Source: Bretschneidera sinensis (lineage: Eukaryota > Streptophyta > Magnoliopsida > Brassicales > Akaniaceae). Taken from it: a stretch of 64,000 nt of DNA. How positions within the stretch are numbered: the stretch's first letter is position 1; each line of letters begins with the position of its first letter. Location of the stretch: assembly GCA_023935145.1 (NCBI GenBank), contig CM043697.1, forward strand, positions 48,465,001-48,529,000, in the 5' to 3' direction. Shown here piece after piece: positions 57,641-64,000 of this stretch. The notes beneath the pieces are model-generated. The model did not search any database, was not told the DNA's origin, and saw nothing but the letters and a program-made list of their open reading frames with translations. The position numbers were made by a program, and so were the translations under genes.

Positions 57641-57659
57641 GGTGGGTTGCCTCCCACCA

Positions 57660-58265
57660 AGAGTTTTCTTTAATGTCTTAGCAAGACGTTGGTTGAACTT
57701 ATTCAGGATCGTGCACCTCAATGCACTCAACAACCCCCTTCTCATGGAATCCTTCCAAGTAAGGCTTCACACGATTCCCGTTGACCTTGAATGTCACTTG
57801 AGTCTTTGGGTTTAGCAACTCTTCCGCTCCATGAGAAAAAACATTGACTACCGAAAATGGTCTGCACCATCTTGACTTCAATTTTCCTAGAAATAATTTG
57901 AAATGAGTGTTAAACAAAAGAAATTTCATTCTAGGATAAAGAGACTTACGAATAAGGCCTTGGTCATGGTAACACTTAATGCATTCTTTGTAGATCTTTG
58001 TATTCTCTTAGGCTTCATCATGAATCTCTTCTAACTCATTAAGTTGTAGTAACTGCTTCTCTCCTGCCATTGACATGTCCATGTTCAACTCCTTGATTGC
58101 CCAATATGCCTGATGCTCAAGCTCAATCGGTAAGTGGCGTGCCTTTCCAAAAACCAACCGATAGGGGTTCATCCCAATGGGTGTCTTATATACCGTGCGG
58201 TATGCCCATAATGCGTCATTAAGCTTGGTTACCCAGTCCTTCCATGATGGACGCACCATTTTTTC
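57660..58265 (-). pseudogene. D integrase C-terminal half
   Basis: 58259-58008: [50 protein letters not shown]. Then, after a frame break, 57929-57699: FKLFLGKLKSRWCRPFSV and VTFKVNGNRVKPYLEGF. The catalytic D,D,E region is entirely missing. It is collinear with the C-element integrase end. Confidence 0.85.
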
Positions 58266-58427
58266 TCGGCTTAAGTTGGTAAGACTCCATCACATTAACT
58301 TATTCTTGTTCATTTCTTGCATAAGATTCATAAGACAAAGAACAAATGTTAGCACCGTGACAAAAAACCCCCCACAAACTTCACATACCTCATTGTTGGG
58401 TGTGTTTGTGGTAGTGAGAAGTTTGAC
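58266..58427 (-). other. D internal deletion junction region
   Basis: A stretch of about 160 bp between gag and integrase with no recognisable coding. The protease-to-integrase-core region that should be here (more than 3 kb in C) is missing. Confidence 0.6.
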
Positions 58428-59204
58428 TTATTTGGTCAACTCTGTAAGTTGCATTGCCATATCGTTGTTGGAGCTCAATTCATTAACCCCAACTCTCATT
58501 CCTCTTACACTCTTTTGTTGGGAATTAGCACCCAACATCTCATATAGCACGCATGTCTCCTCGGTAGTTTTTTCTCCCATGGCTGCACCGGTAGCGTTAT
58601 CAACCGTATATTGACACTGTTGTGTCAATCTGTTATAGAAGAATTGATTTTGTAGTTGCAATGGGTAATGATGGTGGGGACACTGGATTAGAAGCATCTT
58701 GAACCTGTCCCATGCTTCATGGAAGAGTTCTCCCTACATTTGTGAGAATGTGGCAATCTTAATTCTCAACTCAGTGGTCTTCTAATGGGAGTAGAATTTG
58801 TTCATGAACTGATTGTAGACCGCTTCCCATGTTGTCAAAGAACCGGGTGGAAGAGTCATCAACCACGCTTTTCCTCTATTTTTTAATGTGTAGGGGAAGC
58901 ATCTCATCCTGAGTTGATCCTCATTCAGTCCCTGTAGAGGAAAAGTCTGCACTATTGCATAGAAATCCCTTATGAAGGTTAATGGGTCTTCATTTGGAAT
59001 TCCATAGAATGAAGGGAGCATGCTAAAGTGGATATTTTTTATGTCATAATTTTGTGCAGCTTCACCCAATTGGATGCAAGATGTGGAAATGCTGATGATC
59101 AACTTTGCATACTCCTTCATCATAATTTGTCTTTCAGCTCCTTCCATTCTTTCATGCTCCTCTTTTTCTATTTCCTCAACCTTTTCTTCTCCTTCTGTAG
59201 GCTA
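58428..59204 (-). pseudogene. D gag
   Basis: 59147-58782: Glu-rich N-terminus, IHFSMLPSFYGIPNEDPLTF, LRMRCFPYTLKNRGKAWLM. Frame break, then 58697-58428: FYNRLTQQCQYTVDNATGAA and TEETCVLYEMLGANSQQ. This is Athila-type capsid, distant from both C and A. No zinc knuckle is retained. The N-terminus is cut at about 59204. Confidence 0.8.
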
Positions 59205-59706
59205 TAACGTCTCCCTTAGCCTCCAGAACAGCACCAGTCAGGGCCGTGGCGCCCAGAACCTCCACAAATCAGCACCAGTCAGGTCTGTGGCACCTACAAG
59301 ATAGGGCTACGATGCCCAGAGCTTGGAGAATGCCACACCAGCTAGGGCTGCGGCACCCAGAAAAGAGGGTCGCGGAGCGCAAACGAGTTCCCTTCTCTGA
59401 GTTAGGACATAATTAGGACTTTAATGATTATTTAAACCCTAAAACACCCTTAAACCTTTGTATTATAAATAGATCACTTAGGGTTTGAGAAAAGGAAAGG
59501 ATTGAAGGCTGAAAAACTCAAGAAAGCTTCTCCATTATGGTGTTCAAGCATGAGCCCCATGGCTAACTTATCTCAAAGCAAGGCGAAGGGATGAATCCTA
59601 AGGTGTAGTTGTTCTTATTTTCCATTATTGATTCAGTTGTAATTTGGATTTATTATCAAAACATTGTTTATGAGTATTCTTTGGTTAAAAAATAAGAATT
59701 TAGGTT
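59205..59706 (+). repeat. E: fragment of an A-family LTR
   Basis: Matches the A2 LTR from GCCTCCAGAACAGCACCAG (60135) onward, including TTAAACCCTAAAACACCC, TATAAATAGATCACTTAGGG and the CATGAGCCCCATGGC region. It has GC-rich repeats of GGGCTGCGGCACCCAG type at its start. It is cut on the left against D and on the right by insertion of A2. Confidence 0.8.
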
Positions 59707-61094
59707 TGATGAGAGTCATAAAATGCATCTTTACAGTACTTAATTGTTAGCATTTTAGGGTTCATCTAGGTTTGAATTGCACTTTTATACCTTAACAACT
59801 TTAAAGTGTCATTCTTGGATCATTGATCTATTTCAATGCATTTTCAGGCACTTTAAGTTCAAAAGAGATGGAAAAGCTATCATTGTTTGAAGTACAATGA
59901 CTCGATGAACACCGGAGTGAAGGTTCACAAGCACTTGGAAAGGAGTTTCACTAAATTGCCAGAATTGCCCGTACAGATGAATCATCTTTGAAAATTAAAA
60001 TGTATTGATACAAGAAGAACCAGGAGATGAGCCATATATGCGTAGAAAGATTAGGAAGTCTATTTTTTGGAGAATTTTACGGCTCATAAAAATGATTTTT
60101 CTAGAGAAAGTTATGGCAGTTTTAGTAGACAAAGGTCAGGCCTCCAGAACAGCACCAGCCAGCACCGCGGTGCTCCTCAGCCAGCACTGCGGTGCCCAGA
60201 ATCTCCACATCTTGAACCACCAGCCAGCACCACAGCGCGCACATGTTTTTCTTCTCCGAGCTTTGACTTAATTAGGATTTTAATGACTTTTTAAACCCTA
60301 AAACACCCTTGGACCTTGTGTATTATAAATAGACCACTTAGGGTTTGATATTATTATAATTCAAAACATCTTTTGAGAGGCTGGAGGCGGGAGAAAACAT
60401 CATGAAGGCTGCCACACTCTCCCCCATGGCCAACTAATCTCCAAGTAAGGCAAATGGACGAATATTTAGGTGTAGTTGTTCTTATTTTCTAGTCTTGATT
60501 CATTGTAGTTTGGATTTATTATCATTAAACATTGTTATGATTTACTTTTCAATCTAATTAGAAGATTTCCCCTTAATCCAGTGATTGCATCTTTCTCCCC
60601 CATATAAGTTTAGTCATGCTCTTCTTATGTGATGTAGTTGAGGTGTGATTGAGTTCGGTAGATTTCTCTTATACATTTGTCCATTACTGCGGCATTGTCA
60701 TTATGATATATTATCATTTCTTGATAATCTATAAGTTAGGTCATGTGTGCTTGAAAGCAAAGAGTATTTCATAACAATTACATAAGGGTTTATATATGTG
60801 CTTTAATTGAATATTTGCCGATTGCTTGTTTGGGATGTGAAACTTGCAATTGAGATAAAAACAACTTAATCAAGATTAGAATAAGGAAATGAACCTAGGG
60901 AGGATTCCTGGACCCTTATTGTTCTTTATTATATTTTACACAATTATTTCACACTACTTTAATAAGATTTTCTCGTTTAACTTTTATCGTTCGTTTTAAG
61001 GTTTGCACTTGCTCTTGTAGTTAGTTTGTCTCTCTATGGATTCGACACCCCAAAGCTGTGCTGCAACTACCGCGTTTTGTTTTGGGTGTAATCA
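59707..61094 (+). repeat. A2 5' LTR, complete (1388 bp)
   Basis: Starts TGATGAGAGTCATAAAATGC and ends GGGTGTAATCA. It contains a module of about 180 bp (59965-60140) homologous to the D LTR and absent from the A1 LTRs, then GC-rich repeats (GCCAGCACCGCGGTGC type, 60155-60200), and the TATA region. Confidence 0.88.
60293..60346 (+). promoter_or_regulatory. A2 LTR promoter: TATA box between opposed telo-boxes
   Basis: AAACCCTAA at 60293-60301, TATAAATAGA at 60324-60333 and TTAGGGTTT at 60338-60346. The same arrangement is in E and the A1 3' LTR, and partly in the A1 5' LTR. The TATA box fits a plant core promoter; the telo-box role is inferred. Confidence 0.6.
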
Positions 61095-61099
61095 AATTT

Positions 61100-61117
61100 T
61101 GGCGCCGTTGTTGAGGA
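61100..61117 (+). other. A2 primer-binding site
   Basis: TGGCGCCGTTGTTGAGGA follows the LTR end after five bases. It matches the Athila-type tRNA-Asp primer site TGGCGCCGTTGCCGGGGA with three differences. Confidence 0.85.
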
Positions 61118-61303
61118 GACGCGCTTAAGTACAAGGAAGATTGTCAACTTTGAGACATGACGATAGAAGAATTGTAGATAGTTTTTATTTCAGCAGTTGT
61201 AAAGGCGGTAACTTCGTTCCTTCTTTTAGCTTGCTGCATTAATTTTTACTTTATTTTATTACTTTATTTTATAGTATTTTTTTATTTTATTTTGTGATCT
61301 TGC
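61118..61303 (+). other. A2 leader
   Basis: Non-coding region from primer site to gag with T-rich stretches. 61160-61250 matches the inverted leader in A1 (38100-38175). Confidence 0.75.
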
Positions 61304-62857
61304 ATGCCCAGATATAGAGACACTTTGGGTATATTTGCTTATAGGCCTGTGCTAGAGACAAAATTAAATTCTTTTCTAAATCCTTTATTTGACAATCCAT
61401 CTAGTCCCGAAGAAATGAGTGAACATGAATATCAACCCCCTAGGACCCTTCAGGATTACCTTAACCCTACACGCATAGCCACACCATCATGCATTATGTT
61501 TCCAGCCAATACTCGCCAACTAGATTTTAAAATAGGGATGATACAGTTATTCCCTACATTCCATGGCTTGGAAAACAAAAACCCATATGTGCACATTAGA
61601 GAGTTTGAGGAAGTAGTCGCGACTTTTCATAGTCAATATGAAACCGATGACATTGTGAGGCTTAAGTTCTTTCCTTTCGCTTTGAAGGATAGAGCTAAGA
61701 GTTGGCTATACTCACTTAGACCACGATCTATTGGGTCGTGGACTGAGATGACTCGAATTTTCTTTAATAAATACTTTCGCCAACATAAGACCAATGCTTT
61801 AAAAAGGCAAATCTCCACCTTTGCAGAAAAGGATAGTGATACTTTATATCAGTCTTGAGAGAGATTTAAGGAGTTGTTGAGTATGTACCCTCACCATGGG
61901 TATGAGAATTGGTGCTTAGTGAGCTATTTTTATGACGGATTTATATATAGGGAGCACCAATTTGTAGAGATGATGTGTAATGCTGAGTTTTTAGAAAAAG
62001 ATCCTGATGAGGCCATAGAGTACCTCAATGAGCTTACTGAAAAAGCTCACACTTGGACTGGACCTAGTGCTACTGAAAGCACAAATAGGTCATGACTTAT
62101 AGGGCACCCAAATGATGGTGGAATTTACCATCTTAGAGAAGAGGATAACCTTAAGGCTAAGGTCGAGATGCTCACTAGGGAACTAGAGATGTTAAAGACT
62201 AAGAGCTTAAAGCCAACATAAGTAGCTAATCATGCAGCGTCCTTTGAACCATGTTTTGTGTATGGCGGGGTAGATCATCTCGCCCAAGAATGTCTCACAT
62301 TCGTGGAGATGAGAGGGATGCATGAGGAACAATGTAATGCCTTAGGTATGTACAAGAAGCCTCTTTCACTTTTCTCTGATACCTATAATCCGGAGTGGCG
62401 GAATCACCCTAATCTTAGTTGGAAATATGAAAACCAGCCACCTACACAACCCCCTAGATCATATCTTGCACCATATCATGCACCTGCACCTTCTAGGAGT
62501 CCTTTAGAAGAAACTTTACATGCGTTTATTGAGACACAAGATAAGACTAATCAAAGGCTTAAATCTTTAATTACGCAGGCTGTTGAAGAAAATAAAGAGA
62601 TAAAGAGCCAAGTGTCCAAGTTGATGAGCTACTTGAGTGTGACTGAGCTAGGTAAATTCCCTTCTCAAGCTCAGTCCACACCCCATGGTCAACACCTAAC
62701 ACAGCAAAATATAAAGGAGGTGAGAGCCATTGAGACGCTAAGTGGTAAGTTACTATACATCCCAACAACGAAAAAATCAGAGGATGTAGACGAAACCCAC
62801 CAAGCATACATAATTGACTCATTCATGGAAAAGGTCCAGCACCTTAATCCATTATAG
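61304..62857 (+). pseudogene. A2 gag (Athila-like)
   Basis: First open stretch 61304-61858 (184 codons): RTLQDYLNPTRIATPSCIMF, FHGLENKNPYVHIREFEEV, LKFFPFALKDRAKSWLYSL, MTRIFFNKYFRQHKTNALKR, ending in a TGA where A1 reads Leu. It continues in frame as ERFKELLSMYPHHGYENW to a TGA at 62093, then a coiled-coil-like segment (VEMLTRELEMLKTK). The zinc knuckle CFVYGGVDHLAQEC has its second Cys replaced by Tyr, and a Pro/Gln-rich tail reaches 62857. It may continue weakly to about 63100. With few lesions it is among the best-preserved coding regions in the window. Confidence 0.87.
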
Positions 62858-64000
62858 TCCACCCTCACCCATGGCTTCACAAGAACATATATCAAGCCAG
62901 AATTTGTGGATGTTACTGATGACATCCTTGAGGCCTCTCCAAAGCATACAAGCACCGAATTTGGCAATGAAGCAGTGACTGGTGTATTCAACCTATGTTT
63001 GTCTAGGAGGGAACAAGAGTGTTTGGCTAAAGACGTAAAACTTAGCGCTCATGGGAGGCACCCCACAGCATATCTTTTTACTTTTATTGTTTTCATATTT
63101 CTTTTTTTTATTATTTGTATTTTTTTCTGTTTTCCAGTATTAACTTAGTATTTCTTTTTCAGGGACAAATATACGGAGCAGTTCAAATGGTGGAGCACAA
63201 TTTTCAGCTTCTATACACCTTTGGCTACAAAGGGAGTTTCCTTTACTCTTTCTTTTACATTGAGGTCAATGCAATTTTTAAGTCAGGGGTGGAGGAAATG
63301 CATCTCTTTGTTTCCATATTCTTTATTTCCATATGTTTTTTTTTTCTTTTTTCATTGAACTGCTTGGTGTCATTTTCCCTTCTTGTTTGTTTTTAGCATG
63401 CTTTGTGTTAGCCTTAGAGATAATTCACATGTCAATGATATGAACTTAATTGAGATAGCATACAGCATTTAGAAGAAGTTAAATTTTGTTTCTGTTTGAG
63501 AATAATTTAAGTGTCAATCTTGATTTGGTTTGAGACTCTAGTTTGTAGTAAGATTGTATGATTAGTCTAAACATTTAGAGAAGTTTTATGTGTGATTGCT
63601 TTATGAATGCTTTTGCGGTCTCGACAAGCTCTAGAACTTACTTGATAACCACTTGAGGTGAATTCCTAGAATGCACATTACTTAGGATATGATATAGGCC
63701 ATTTTTGGACCGTTTGAGCCTTTCGAACTTACCATTGCTATATTTATCACTAGTCACCTATTTGAGCCTTTTTCTTGAAAACAAATTTGAGCCTTGTTTC
63801 TTTCAATAGCCATTTACTCACCTTTATGAGCCTAAAATATTTTATCCTTACCTTCCTTTTAAAAGAACTTAGTCATACACATTTGTTGAGAAGGACTCAA
63901 GAGGAGTAAGGATGGAAATATGAGAAAATATCACTACCATAACCCAAGTACATTAAAGGAGATAAGTTGGGCGTTATGGAAAAGAAAAAGAAAAACGAAA
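62858..64000 (+). other. A2 gag tail and 3' non-coding region (incomplete)
   Basis: A gag-tail-like segment (EFVDVTDDILEASPKHTSTEF, 62900-63010) is followed by the hairpin TGGGAGGCACCCCA (63052-63065) and T-rich DNA matching 38184-38770 and the inverse of 35300-36200. The polypurine tract and 3' LTR lie outside the window. Confidence 0.75.

Larger units (their letters stand above)
54609..59204 (-). mobile_element. D: Athila-like deletion derivative
   Basis: Minus strand: gag (59200 to 58428), then directly the integrase C-terminal half (58259 to 57690), the 3' non-coding region and the 3' LTR (54609-56346). Protease, RT, RNase H and most of integrase are absent. The 5' LTR and primer site are missing because the element stops at about 59204 against LTR fragment E. 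It is inserted in the 5' LTR of C, with ATACT at 54604-54608 as a possible target duplication. Confidence 0.82.
59707..64000 (+). mobile_element. A2: gag-only Athila-like element, runs off the window
   Basis: 5' LTR, primer-binding site, leader, gag, then a 3' non-coding region that continues past 64000. It inserted into LTR fragment E; AGGTT at 59702-59706 is the candidate target duplication. Gag and the 3' region match A1, and no pol intervenes between gag and the hairpin TGGGAGGCACCCCA. It gives the uninverted reference for A1. Confidence 0.87.

Overview
The window looks like gene-poor, pericentromere-type DNA from a flowering plant, most likely a dicot. The evidence is very low GC content, wall-to-wall LTR retrotransposons, primer-binding sites matching plant initiator tRNA-Met and (probably) tRNA-Asp, and AAACCCTAA telo-box motifs. 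I see no intact host protein gene, tRNA, rRNA or CRISPR array. Almost every recognisable coding stretch is a decayed retrotransposon gag or pol segment.

Layout. (1) 1-1489: unique AT-rich flank ending in a telo-box-rich, promoter-like segment. (2) 1490-23685: probable large LTR element X (LTRs 1490-3387 and 21126-23685), filled with Tekay-type chromovirus copies of family T: T1 (minus, 3388-9089), an LTR fragment T2 (minus, 9099-9803) fused head-to-head to T3 (plus, 9804-18262). T3 carries a 935-bp hAT-like non-autonomous transposon (13871-14805) with an 8-bp target duplication. (3) 23686-30444: low-copy host sequence present as two related blocks, with direct and inverted duplications and a solo family-T LTR (T4, 25915-28147, perfect 5-bp duplication GTGAC). 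(4) 30445-44639: T5, a plus-strand Tekay copy, interrupted by A1 (32816-40747, 5-bp duplication AGAGG), a gag-only Athila-like element that is internally inverted. (5) 44640 onward: C, a minus-strand Athila-type element with gag, protease, RT, RNase H and integrase. Its 5' LTR is split by D (54609-59204, a minus-strand Athila-like deletion derivative), followed by LTR fragment E and A2 (59707 to the window end), a second plus-strand gag-only element.

The insertions give a relative order: T5 before A1 and before C; C before D; E before A2; T3 before the hAT element. All pol copies are dead. Stops in T3 and T5 are mostly CAG to TAG or TGG to TAG, which fits deamination of methylated CHG sites. 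The coding sequences that look best preserved are the pol frame of C and the gag of A1 and A2; the gag-only elements would have needed pol proteins from a relative.

I found no clearly new biochemical system. The most unusual structures are two head-to-head truncated-LTR palindromes, the A1 element whose roughly 2-kb inverted arms flank a gag loop, a shared LTR module between A2 and D, paired opposite telo-boxes around the TATA box of the A-family LTR, and a conserved short hairpin 3' of the coding region in three Athila-like families.
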